Positions 1 through 6,569 of a stretch of 13,580 bases of DNA are shown here, in pieces (the first letter of the stretch is position 1; every line of letters begins with the position of its first letter). The notes under the pieces were generated by a model. That model searched no databases and had not been told where the DNA came from. It worked only from the letters and a program-made list of their open reading frames with translations. The position numbers and the translations under genes were made by a program. Source of the DNA: an uncultured Megasphaera sp. (GTDB lineage: Bacteria; Bacillota; Negativicutes; Veillonellales; Megasphaeraceae); NCBI GenBank assembly GCA_902464195.1, contig CABQJB010000036.1:1-13580 (forward strand). The letters run 5' to 3'.

Positions 1-21
1 GGGTTAGGGGTTAGGGGTTAG
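1..21 (+). repeat. GGGTTAG heptad tandem repeat (left arm, cut by window edge)
   Basis: Three exact copies of the heptamer GGGTTAG run from base 1 to 21 and are followed by CGG. The array starts at the window edge, so more copies may lie outside. The copies supply three G-tracts (1-3, 7-10, 14-17), so a fourth outside would allow a G-quadruplex on the + strand. The same heptad pattern appears in reverse orientation at 67-98, making this one arm of an imperfect inverted repeat. No function can be assigned from sequence alone. Confidence 0.8.
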
Positions 22-66
22 CGGCCCCACGTGGTCACCCCTACAGCAGTATCGACTATGGCGCGG

Positions 67-98
67 CTAACGGCTAACTGCTAACTGCTAATCCCTAA
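67..98 (-). repeat. Heptad tandem repeat (right arm, opposed orientation)
   Basis: Successive heptads CTAACGG, CTAACTG, CTAACTG, CTAATCC and a partial CTAA are seen on the + strand. Read on the - strand they are GGATTAG, CAGTTAG, CAGTTAG and CCGTTAG, variants of the GGGTTAG unit at 1-21. Bases 14-22 can pair with 87-95 (eight Watson-Crick pairs plus one G-T), and other registers are possible because of the 7-base period. The last bases touch the terminator stem. The region between the arms (22-66) shows only a short CCACGTGG palindrome at 27-34 and no gene. Confidence 0.7.
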
Positions 99-129
99 AA
101 GGGCTTGTCGCATAGCGACAAGCCCTTTT
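97..129 (-). terminator. Rho-independent terminator of the LPS operon
   Basis: A perfect 15-base-pair stem (97-111 with 115-129) closes a three-base ATA loop. The inner stem is GC-rich (GGGCTTGTCGC) and the outer four pairs are A-T. On the minus strand the hairpin starts two bases after the permease stop codon and ends in TTTT, as expected for an operon end. Because AAAA flanks one side and TTTT the other, it could also stop + strand transcription arriving from the left. Confidence 0.9.
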
Positions 130-131
130 CC

Positions 132-1220
132 TCACTTCGATTTTTTGTAGACTAAGATGACGCCGGCGACGCCACAGATGATGTCTGGCAGGAAGGCGGC
201 GATGTATGGCGGTATCTTGCCGCCATTGCCCAGGGCGTTGCCCAGGGTCATGATGGAATAGTAAATAAAGATAACGACGACACTGATGCCAAAGCCGATG
301 GACGAGCTGCCGCGCTGTTTCTGCATCCCCAGGGGCGCACCGACGATGGCGCAGACCAGGCTGGCCAGAGGCAGGGCGAAGCGGTTGTACATTTCGACTT
401 TCATCTTATTGGTGTTGACGGAATTCTGGTCCAAGAGTTTAATCTGTTCCCGCAGTTCACGGATGGTCAGTTCATCCGGTTTCTTCTGGGACGCATTGAT
501 TTTATTCGGCTTCTGGGTAATCGGCAGGGCCTGGTTCTGGAACTTCAGGGACCGCGTCGTCTGTTCATTGGCCGATACGTCGTAAATCATGCCTTCGTGC
601 ATGACCCATTTCTGGCCGTTCCAGTCGGCCCGGTCAGCCTGTTCGACGCGCATGAGCGTATCATTTTCAAATTCCTGGACGGTAATATCCTTGAGCTGCT
701 TTGTATTGGCATCATATTGACGGGCATACATGAGGCTGGATATATCGGAGCCCTTGGTGTTCTTGATGATGATATGGTCCTGCGTCGTCGGCGCAACGTT
801 GTGCTTGATTTCTTCATTGATGATGGTGTTATAGGCGTTATTGGCCTTGGGCACGACGTATTCGTTGAAGGCCGTCGCTCCGATGGAGATGAAGAAGGCG
901 GCAATGAAAATCGGCATGGCCAGGCGGATGAAGTTCTGGCCGCCAGCCCGCATGACGATCATTTCACTGGAACTGGAAAGGCGGCCAAAGGCCATGAGCG
1001 ACCCCAAGAGGACGGACATGGGAAAGGTGACGACGATGATCGACGGCATGGCCAGGACGAAGACGCGGAAGGCGGCCCAGGCCGAGGCCCCGTACTGATT
1101 GATGAGGTTGGCGATACGGTAGAGCGTACCCGTACCGACGAAGACCGCCGTAAAGGCACAGACGCCGAATAAAAAGGGGCCAATAAATTCTTTTAGTATA
1201 TACTTATCTAATATTCGCAT
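132..1220 (-). CDS. lptG: LPS export permease, LptF/LptG family (LptG-like)
   Basis: Inner-membrane permease of the Lpt machine, which with the ATPase LptB extracts LPS from the outer leaflet of the inner membrane. The 362-residue protein has the family layout: three N-terminal membrane segments (about 13-35, 52-78, 98-120), a periplasmic beta-jellyroll-like domain (about 125-250), then three more membrane segments (about 280-298, 307-328, 337-357). The SSSEMIVMRAGG stretch at 83-94 fits the cytoplasmic coupling helix that contacts LptB. The opening LDKYILKEF and the C-terminal IPPYIAAFLP resemble LptG more than LptF, but this is judged by eye. ATG start, AGGGAG site six bases upstream, 13 bases after lptB. 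It is the last gene, with a terminator immediately after. Proteobacteria need both LptF and LptG; only one permease is here, so the partner is elsewhere or this one forms a homodimer. Confidence 0.93.
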   Translation of the reverse strand: MRILDKYILKEFIGPFLFGVCAFTAVFVGTGTLYRIANLINQYGASAWAAFRVFVLAMPSIIVVTFPMSVLLGSLMAFGRLSSSSEMIVMRAGGQNFIRLAMPIFIAAFFISIGATAFNEYVVPKANNAYNTIINEEIKHNVAPTTQDHIIIKNTKGSDISSLMYARQYDANTKQLKDITVQEFENDTLMRVEQADRADWNGQKWVMHEGMIYDVSANEQTTRSLKFQNQALPITQKPNKINASQKKPDELTIRELREQIKLLDQNSVNTNKMKVEMYNRFALPLASLVCAIVGAPLGMQKQRGSSSIGFGISVVVIFIYYSIMTLGNALGNGGKIPPYIAAFLPDIICGVAGVILVYKKSK

Positions 1221-1233
1221 TCCATACTCCCTG

Positions 1234-1953
1234 TTACATCCTGAATTCTTCGCCTAAGTAGAATTTCTTGGCTACCGGGTCATTGGCAATCATTTCCGGA
1301 CTGCCTTCGAGGAGGATTTTCCCTTCACTCAAGATATAGGCTTTGTCGACGATGCTCAGCGTTTCCCGGACGTTATGGTCGGTAATGAGGACGCCCATGC
1401 CGCGGTTCTTCAAATGGCTGATGATGCCCTGGATGTCGTTGACAGCCAGGGGGTCGATGCCGGCAAAGGGTTCATCGAGGAGGATGAAGGCCGGGTCCAT
1501 GACCAGGCAGCGGGCGATTTCGACGCGGCGCCGTTCGCCGCCGGACAGCTGGATGCCCAGGCGGTCGCGGAGCTGGGTGATGGAAAATTCTTCCATCAGG
1601 GCTTCCGCTTTTTCATGCTGCTCCTTCTTGCTGAGCTTCGTCGTCTCCAGCATAGCCAGGAGATTGTCTTCAACAGTGAGCTTGCGGAAAATAGACGCTT
1701 CCTGGGGCAGATAGCCGATGCCATAGGCTGCCCGCTTGTGGATGGGCAGATTGGTGATGTCCTTGCCATCAATGGTTATCTTCCCCGACGTCGGCCGTTC
1801 GATGCCGACAATCATGTAGAACGTCGTCGTCTTGCCGGCGCCATTCGGGCCCAGGAGGCCGACGATCTGCCCCTGGTCGACGCGGATGCTGACACCGTTG
1901 ACGGCATTTCGTTCTTTATACGCTTTTACGAGATCTTCAGTCTGAATAAACAT
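1234..1953 (-). CDS. lptB: LPS export ABC transporter ATP-binding protein LptB
   Basis: Cytoplasmic ATPase that powers LPS extraction by the LptB2FG complex. At 239 residues it has the usual LptB size. All ABC motifs are intact: Walker A GPNGAGKTT at 35-43, Q-loop Gln84, signature LSGGE at 136-140, Walker B FILLDE at 156-161 with catalytic Glu161, and switch His193 in ITDHNVRET. The LSGGERRRVEIAR signature and DEPFAGIDP after Walker B are characteristic of LptB rather than of generic amino-acid importers. ATG start, AAGGGG five bases upstream, 15 bases after the lptA stop. Its place between lptA and the permease supports the assignment. Confidence 0.96.
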   Translation of the reverse strand: MFIQTEDLVKAYKERNAVNGVSIRVDQGQIVGLLGPNGAGKTTTFYMIVGIERPTSGKITIDGKDITNLPIHKRAAYGIGYLPQEASIFRKLTVEDNLLAMLETTKLSKKEQHEKAEALMEEFSITQLRDRLGIQLSGGERRRVEIARCLVMDPAFILLDEPFAGIDPLAVNDIQGIISHLKNRGMGVLITDHNVRETLSIVDKAYILSEGKILLEGSPEMIANDPVAKKFYLGEEFRM

Positions 1954-1968
1954 AGATACCCCTTACGA

Positions 1969-2712
1969 TTACGGATTACTGCCCGGCACGATGACGATAG
2001 TCGACCGGCTCCGGGTCTGGACGGAATTGTCGGCCAGGCGGATATCGACGTTGTCGCCGTTGAGGGAGTTGCCGTTCTGGGTGGCATTGACATTCCCCGT
2101 CAAGTGGACGACGCCATCATTCTGGCCCGGCGTCTGGGTGTAGACGGCCTGATTGGCATAGGCAATAAGGTTTTCCGCCGGCGATTCGATATGGACGTTG
2201 CCCGTGCCGATGGCCTTTATCTGTTTGAACCAGGCGTCGATATGGTCAGCCCACATCTGCGATCCCTGGGCTTCAAGATAGCCGTTGCCCGTGACGATGC
2301 CGTAATCTTGGTCGAGATAGTATTCGACTTTATCACCATTGACCTTCTTGTCGTCATAGACGCCGCGGACGCTGCCTGTCGCGACGACGTAGTTCTTGTT
2401 GGTCGAATGTACCTTATCAGCGTTGAGCTGCATGTCCGGCTGCTGAATCGATACGTTGCCTTCCATGTCGGCTTCGGCGGTCTTTAAGTTGTAGACGGCC
2501 TTGTTGCCAGTCATCGTCGCCTGGTCGCGGACGATGACGACGTTGCCCGTCGCCGTGGCGACCTGGGTCTTGCCGTTATATTCCAGCGTGTCTGCCGTGA
2601 CGGATACGGCCGGGTTGCCGTTGTTGTCCGCTGCCAAGGCGCCGGCAGCCGGCAGGATCATGGCCCCCATGAGGGCGGCTGCTGCCAGTTTCTTTCCAAG
2701 TAATTCCATCAT
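1969..2712 (-). CDS. lptA: LPS transport periplasmic bridge protein LptA (OstA-like)
   Basis: Periplasmic beta-jellyroll protein that bridges LptC at the inner membrane to LptD at the outer membrane. Residues 1-27 form a signal peptide (basic GKK, hydrophobic AAAALMGAMIL, AGALA before the predicted cut ahead of ADNN). The mature part carries OstA-type repeating strands such as VTADTLEYNGKTQVATATGNV near 37-57, then YNLKTAEADMEGNVSI and ATGSVRGVYDDKKVNGDKVEYYL. It is 247 residues, clearly longer than the 185-residue E. coli protein, so it probably has extra strands. Start is ATG-ATG at 2712; AGGGAG seven bases upstream overlaps the last codons of lptC. Identification rests on the fold-type repeats, signal peptide and the lptC-lptA-lptB order. 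Confidence 0.9.
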   Translation of the reverse strand: MMELLGKKLAAAALMGAMILPAAGALAADNNGNPAVSVTADTLEYNGKTQVATATGNVVIVRDQATMTGNKAVYNLKTAEADMEGNVSIQQPDMQLNADKVHSTNKNYVVATGSVRGVYDDKKVNGDKVEYYLDQDYGIVTGNGYLEAQGSQMWADHIDAWFKQIKAIGTGNVHIESPAENLIAYANQAVYTQTPGQNDGVVHLTGNVNATQNGNSLNGDNVDIRLADNSVQTRSRSTIVIVPGSNP

Positions 2713-2714
2713 AG

Positions 2715-3269
2715 TTATTCTCCCTTTGTCACCTGCGCATGGCCGGTCAGCGTCACCTTGGTCAGGCTGCTGTCCGTTTCAAAAGCATCGGCTTTGAGCG
2801 ACGTCTTGTCATGGCGGTCCATGACGACTTTGCCGCCTTTGATCATACGCGTATCCATATTATAATACACACTGCCGTCGGTCTGCAACGTATCGCCCTT
2901 ATCGGTTTCCGCTTTGACAGGCGGCTTGATTTCGATGGTCCGCTTCTGGCGGTCGACGATGCCCTTGTCCGACGTAATGGTCATCTGCGTCCCATCTTCG
3001 GCGACGACCAGGGCCTTGGGGTTGGTGAAATACATAATCTGCGTGTCCGGGTCGATCTGGATCTTATCAGCCGTCAATCGCCAGACGAGCTGGCCGTCTT
3101 TCTTTTCTTCCAGCTCCGTCCCTTCGAATTCGACGAGCTTATCCGGGCTGACCATAGGGTCTTCCGTCTTCTGGGGATGCATGAAACTATAGAGCATGAC
3201 GGCAAAGCCGATGACGGCGATGACGGCAATGATGGAGATTTTATTCTTTTTCAGCTTTTCGGCTATCAT
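2715..3269 (-). CDS. lptC: LPS export system protein LptC
   Basis: Bitopic inner-membrane protein that receives LPS from LptB2FG and hands it to LptA. A short basic N-terminus (EKLKKNK) is followed by one membrane anchor at about 11-30. The periplasmic part is a beta-rich domain with alternating short strands (ELEEKKDGQLVWRLTADKI, then MTITSDKGIVDRQKRTIEI), as in the LptC/OstA fold. Length 184 residues is close to the 191 of E. coli LptC. ATG start with GGAGG nine bases upstream. The first 29 bases overlap the end of the acyltransferase gene in another frame, suggesting coupled translation. The TAA stop lies two bases before lptA. Confidence 0.88.
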   Translation of the reverse strand: MIAEKLKKNKISIIAVIAVIGFAVMLYSFMHPQKTEDPMVSPDKLVEFEGTELEEKKDGQLVWRLTADKIQIDPDTQIMYFTNPKALVVAEDGTQMTITSDKGIVDRQKRTIEIKPPVKAETDKGDTLQTDGSVYYNMDTRMIKGGKVVMDRHDKTSLKADAFETDSSLTKVTLTGHAQVTKGE

Positions 3270-4179
3270 CGGTATGCGCCTCCGGTTTCTGCTGCAGTGC
3301 TATGATTTCTTCCGGTTCTGTACTCCAGCGATGCTGGAACCACAACCATTCTGTCGGATGTTCCTTGATGAAATTCTCTGTGACGACAGCCATTTTGCGG
3401 GTCATGCGGGCAATGTCTTCGTCCTTGTTGCCTGTATCTTCAAAATGCATGATTTCACCGATCATCAAATGAGTGCGATGGTTTTCGTCGTGGACCGGGA
3501 AAATCGGTACGATAGGCGAATGGAACTTCTGGGCGAACATAGCCGGCCCTTTGGGCGTCGAGCTCATCTTGCCCAAAAAAGGCTGGGGCACGCCGTGGAA
3601 GCCGCCGTCCTGGTCGGCCAGGAAGCCCAGGAGCTTCTTGCGCTTCAAGGCACGGGCTGCGATAATCATTTCATTGCCGCCGCGGGCGAAGACTTCCAGG
3701 CCCATGCTCTCGCGGTTCTCGTTGAGTAGGCGCGTGACGGCGTCGTTGGCCTGGTTCTTGACGATGGTCGTCGCCGGATAGCCATAAATGGCCAGGGCGC
3801 CGAGCCATTCCCAGTTGCCCATGTGGGCCGTGAGGACGATGACGCCTTTATCTTCCTTCATGGCTTCGTCCAGGCGTTCCGGATGGTCCAGGGTCACATA
3901 GTCCCGGATATTCCCGGGATTGAGATTCGGTGTATAGAGGATTTCCATGAGCGACTGGCCGAGGTTGCGGAAGACGTCGGTCATAATGCGTTCCGCTTCT
4001 TCGCGGCTGCACTCCATGCCGCGCTGTATCTGGAAAATACCGCGTTCGCGCTGCTTCTTCATCAGTTTTCCTACGAAAGGGCCTAGTTTGCGACCCAAGG
4101 AAATGATAACCGGATAGGGAAGATGACAGAGAATCTTGCCAAATCCGCGTGCAGCATGATACTGCCATTCCTTACTCAC
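3241..4179 (-). CDS. lpxL: Lipid A late acyltransferase, LpxL/HtrB family
   Basis: Inner-membrane acyltransferase that adds a secondary acyl chain to Kdo-lipid A. The 312-residue protein carries the family's catalytic HX4E signature as HMGNWE (His119, Glu124) in LTAHMGNWEW, followed by FLADQDGG and a VPQPFLGKMSSTPKGPA stretch matching the conserved DQ...VPFFG...TP.GPA region. The N-terminus is moderately hydrophobic (about 13-40), consistent with membrane association. The start codon is GTG; AAGGAG lies ten bases upstream and no in-frame ATG occurs until residue 40. It starts 18 bases after kdsC and overlaps lptC by 29 bases. Which acyl chain and position it uses cannot be told; lpxL is a family-level name, and it is the only late acyltransferase in the window. 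Confidence 0.9.
   Translation of the reverse strand: MSKEWQYHAARGFGKILCHLPYPVIISLGRKLGPFVGKLMKKQRERGIFQIQRGMECSREEAERIMTDVFRNLGQSLMEILYTPNLNPGNIRDYVTLDHPERLDEAMKEDKGVIVLTAHMGNWEWLGALAIYGYPATTIVKNQANDAVTRLLNENRESMGLEVFARGGNEMIIAARALKRKKLLGFLADQDGGFHGVPQPFLGKMSSTPKGPAMFAQKFHSPIVPIFPVHDENHRTHLMIGEIMHFEDTGNKDEDIARMTRKMAVVTENFIKEHPTEWLWFQHRWSTEPEEIIALQQKPEAHTDDSRKAEKE
4090..4095 (-). other. No separate feature: note on bases inside lpxL
   Basis: These bases lie inside the acyltransferase coding region and carry no independent signal that I can see. The site that sets the GTG start is listed separately at 4190-4195. Confidence 0.05.
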
Positions 4180-4189
4180 AATACAGACT

Positions 4190-4195
4190 CTCCTT
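4190..4195 (-). promoter_or_regulatory. Ribosome binding site supporting the GTG start of lpxL
   Basis: AAGGAG on the minus strand in the 18-base kdsC-lpxL gap, ten bases before GTG 4179. The spacing is slightly long but it is the only strong site, and no ATG start is available nearby. Confidence 0.7.
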
Positions 4196-4197
4196 TC

Positions 4198-4734
4198 TTA
4201 TTGGCGCAACGTAAAGGTCGCATCGCCAAAATACTGGCGCAGGACCTTATCCCAGACATGCTGGCTCTTCAAGATATATTCGGCGAATTCCCGCAAGGCT
4301 CCATGGCCGCCAGGATAGGCCGACACGAAAGCGGCCGACCGTCGGGCTTCTTCGCAGGCATCGAGGGGCGCTGCGCCGAAACCGGCATTGGCAATGAGTT
4401 CGACGTCGTTCAGGTCGTCGCCCATATAGGCCACTTCGTCGAGGGACAGGCCGATTTCACTGCACAACTGCTGCATGGCCAGGAGCTTGCGCGAGCAGTC
4501 CTGGAGGACGTAGTCGATATGCAGGTCTTTCGCCCGCTGCTCGACCATGGGTGAGCGGCGGCCTGTGACCAGGGCCGTCTGGATGCCGGCGGCCCGTATC
4601 AGGGAAATGCCCATGCCGTCGCGGGCGGAAAAGCCTTTCATGGCATCGCCCGACGGGCTGTAGTAAATGATGCCGTCCGTCATGACACCGTCGACGTCGA
4701 GGGCCAGCATCTTGATATGTGTCAAAAAGCTCAT
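4198..4734 (-). CDS. kdsC: 3-deoxy-D-manno-octulosonate 8-phosphate phosphatase KdsC
   Basis: Cytoplasmic HAD-superfamily phosphatase that removes phosphate from Kdo-8-phosphate to give Kdo. The small cap-less HAD form is expected for KdsC, and the 178-residue length fits. Motif I is LDVDGVMTDG with nucleophile Asp13 and acid/base Asp15; motif II is the Thr in VTGR (57-60 region); motif III is Lys83 in CSRK; motif IV is GDDLND with Asp106/Asp107. The C-terminal GGHGALREF is also typical of the family. ATG start with AGGGAG seven bases upstream. It shares one base with the kdsD stop (TGATG), so the two are probably translationally coupled. Confidence 0.96.
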   Translation of the reverse strand: MSFLTHIKMLALDVDGVMTDGIIYYSPSGDAMKGFSARDGMGISLIRAAGIQTALVTGRRSPMVEQRAKDLHIDYVLQDCSRKLLAMQQLCSEIGLSLDEVAYMGDDLNDVELIANAGFGAAPLDACEEARRSAAFVSAYPGGHGALREFAEYILKSQHVWDKVLRQYFGDATFTLRQ

Positions 4735-5708
4735 CAGACCACTCCCTGCCGCAGCAAATCGGTAATATGGATCATGCCGACGACTTTGTCATCCTTGTCG
4801 ACGACGGGCAGGACCGTAATCGGACGGGGCTGGTTCTTTTCCATGATGTGCAGGGCTTCTGTAGCCAGCTTATGGTTGGCAATGACCCGCGGGTTCTTGG
4901 TCATCATGGCATCGACAGGCCACTGGAGGAAGTTGGACCCCGTTTCCAGGCCGCGGCGGACGTCGCCGTCAGTGACCAGGCCGACGAGCTTGCCGTCTTC
5001 ATCGACGACGGATACGGCACCCAGGCCCTTTTCGGTCATGAGGAAGAGGGCATCCTGGACGATGCTGTCTTCGCTGACGACCGGGTTGTCCTGGCCTTTA
5101 TGCATGACATCGTCGACAGTGAGCAGGAGTTTCTTGCCCAGGGCTCCGCCGGGATGGAAGATGCCGAACTGTTCTTTAGTGAAATGGTGCTGTGTCAAGA
5201 GGACGACAGCCAGGGCATCGCCTAAGGCCAGAGCGGCCGTCGTGCTCGTCGTCGGGGCCAGGCCCAGGGGGCAGGCTTCCTTTTCGACCGATGCGTCGAG
5301 GATGATGTCGGCGTGTTTGGCCAAGGTTGAATTATGGTTGCCGACGACGGTGATGAGTTTGGCACCAATGCGTTTAAGCGACGGCAGGATGTTGAGGATT
5401 TCCACCGTTTCCCCACTGTTCGAGAAAGCCAGGACGACGTCATCGGACGTGACCATGCCTAAATCGCCGTGAATGGCTTCTGCAGGATGGAGGAAAATGG
5501 ACGGCGTCCCCGTACTGGACAGCGTCGCCGATACCTTGCGGGCAATATGGCCGGATTTCCCCATGCCCGTGACGATGACCCGGCCTTTCGATTTCATAAT
5601 CATGTTGACGGCATTGACGAAGTTCTGGTTGAGCGTAGGAATCAACTTTTCAATGCCTTGTGCTTCCTGATGGAGCACGTCTTTTGCTTCTTCTAAAATA
5701 TCCATCAT
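4734..5708 (-). CDS. kdsD: D-arabinose 5-phosphate isomerase KdsD/KpsF (SIS + two CBS domains)
   Basis: Converts ribulose 5-phosphate to arabinose 5-phosphate, the first committed precursor of Kdo. The 324 residues split into an N-terminal SIS (sugar isomerase) domain, about 30-190, and two CBS domains, about 200-255 and 265-320. Visible SIS motifs are VTGMGKSGHIARK (46-58), the phosphate-binding SNSGET (96-101), HGDLGM with His80, and the HPGGALGKKLL segment with His185, matching the His required in E. coli KdsD. ATG-ATG start with AAGGAG eight bases before the first ATG; that site overlaps the kdsA stop. The neighbouring Kdo genes favour KdsD/KpsF over the related sugar-alcohol protein GutQ. 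The CBS pair suggests ligand control, but no ligand can be inferred. Confidence 0.95.
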   Translation of the reverse strand: MMDILEEAKDVLHQEAQGIEKLIPTLNQNFVNAVNMIMKSKGRVIVTGMGKSGHIARKVSATLSSTGTPSIFLHPAEAIHGDLGMVTSDDVVLAFSNSGETVEILNILPSLKRIGAKLITVVGNHNSTLAKHADIILDASVEKEACPLGLAPTTSTTAALALGDALAVVLLTQHHFTKEQFGIFHPGGALGKKLLLTVDDVMHKGQDNPVVSEDSIVQDALFLMTEKGLGAVSVVDEDGKLVGLVTDGDVRRGLETGSNFLQWPVDAMMTKNPRVIANHKLATEALHIMEKNQPRPITVLPVVDKDDKVVGMIHITDLLRQGVV

Positions 5709-5720
5709 GGTCTCGTCTCC

Positions 5721-6566
5721 TTACCTGTCCGTGCTTACGCTTTTCTGTGCGATTTCGTTGATAGCCACCATATCGCGGAGGACGTCTTCGACCTGCGATA
5801 AATAGAGCATATTCGGCCCATCGCTGAGGGCTTCTGCCGGGTTATCGTGTACTTCCATGAAGACGCCGTCGATACCGGCGCCGGCAGCAGCCCGTGCCAG
5901 GTTACCGATGAACTGGCGCTGGCCTGCCGATTTCGTACCGGCGCCGCCCGGCAGCTGGACGCTGTGGGTGGCATCGAAGACGACGGGATAGCCGAAGCTG
6001 CGCATAATCGGGAAGGAACGCATATCGACGACGAGGTTGTGGTAGCCCAGGCTGATACCCCGTTCGGTGAGCATGATATTTTCATTGCCAGCGTGTTCGA
6101 TCTTGGCGACGACGTTCTTCATGTCTTCCGGTGCCAGGAACTGGCCCTTCTTGACGTTGACGCATTTCCCCGTAGCGGCAGCGGCTTCCAGCAAATCGGT
6201 CTGACGGCAGAGGAAGGCCGGGATCTGGATGACGTCCAGGACTTCCGCAGCCGCTTCGGCCTGGCAGGTTTCATGGATATCGCTGACAACGGGAACCTGG
6301 AGTTCCTTCTTGATGTCGGCCAGGATGCGCAGGCCTTCTTTCAGGCCCGGTCCGCGGTAGGACGTGTAAGACGAGCGGTTCGCCTTATCGAAAGAGGCTT
6401 TGAAGATATATGTCAGGCCCAGTTTTTCACAGATAGCCTTCATGGTCTTGCCAATGGCCAGGGTCCGTTCGGGATCCTCGATGACACACGGGCCGGCCAT
6501 GACGAAGAGTTTGCCATCGCCGCCGACGGTCTGGCTGCCAACCTGAATTCGTTTCACTTTTTCCAT
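5721..6566 (-). CDS. kdsA: 3-deoxy-8-phosphooctulonate synthase KdsA, metal-dependent type
   Basis: Condenses arabinose 5-phosphate with phosphoenolpyruvate to Kdo-8-phosphate in the cytoplasm. The 281-residue protein has the TIM-barrel family signatures FKASFDKANRSS (55-66), SYRGPG, IQIPAFLCRQTDL and GYHNLVVDMRS. AGPCVIE carries Cys27 where the E. coli enzyme has Asn, and His201 (FDATHS), Glu238 (FMEVHDNP) and Asp249 (LSDGPN) have the same spacing from it as the four metal ligands of the Aquifex aeolicus enzyme (Cys11, His185, Glu222, Asp233). This makes it a class II, metal-requiring synthase. ATG start with an AGGGG-type site about eight bases upstream, three bases after the kdsB stop. Confidence 0.97.
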   Translation of the reverse strand: MEKVKRIQVGSQTVGGDGKLFVMAGPCVIEDPERTLAIGKTMKAICEKLGLTYIFKASFDKANRSSYTSYRGPGLKEGLRILADIKKELQVPVVSDIHETCQAEAAAEVLDVIQIPAFLCRQTDLLEAAAATGKCVNVKKGQFLAPEDMKNVVAKIEHAGNENIMLTERGISLGYHNLVVDMRSFPIMRSFGYPVVFDATHSVQLPGGAGTKSAGQRQFIGNLARAAAGAGIDGVFMEVHDNPAEALSDGPNMLYLSQVEDVLRDMVAINEIAQKSVSTDR

Positions 6567-6569
6567 AGT

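Noticed and set aside
1..98. CRISPR array or telomere.
   Set aside because: The units are 7 bases without spacers, so not CRISPR. The GGGTTAG resemblance to telomere repeats covers only three copies next to an ordinary operon end, which is not evidence for a chromosome end.
1375..2487. A 370-codon + strand frame opposite lptB and lptA.
   Set aside because: It is antisense to two well supported Lpt genes and has low-complexity, acidic composition typical of shadow frames.
4734..5708. GutQ or a sugar-alcohol operon isomerase instead of KdsD.
   Set aside because: SIS plus two CBS domains fits both, but the gene is embedded among kdsA, kdsB and kdsC and no sugar-alcohol gene is present.
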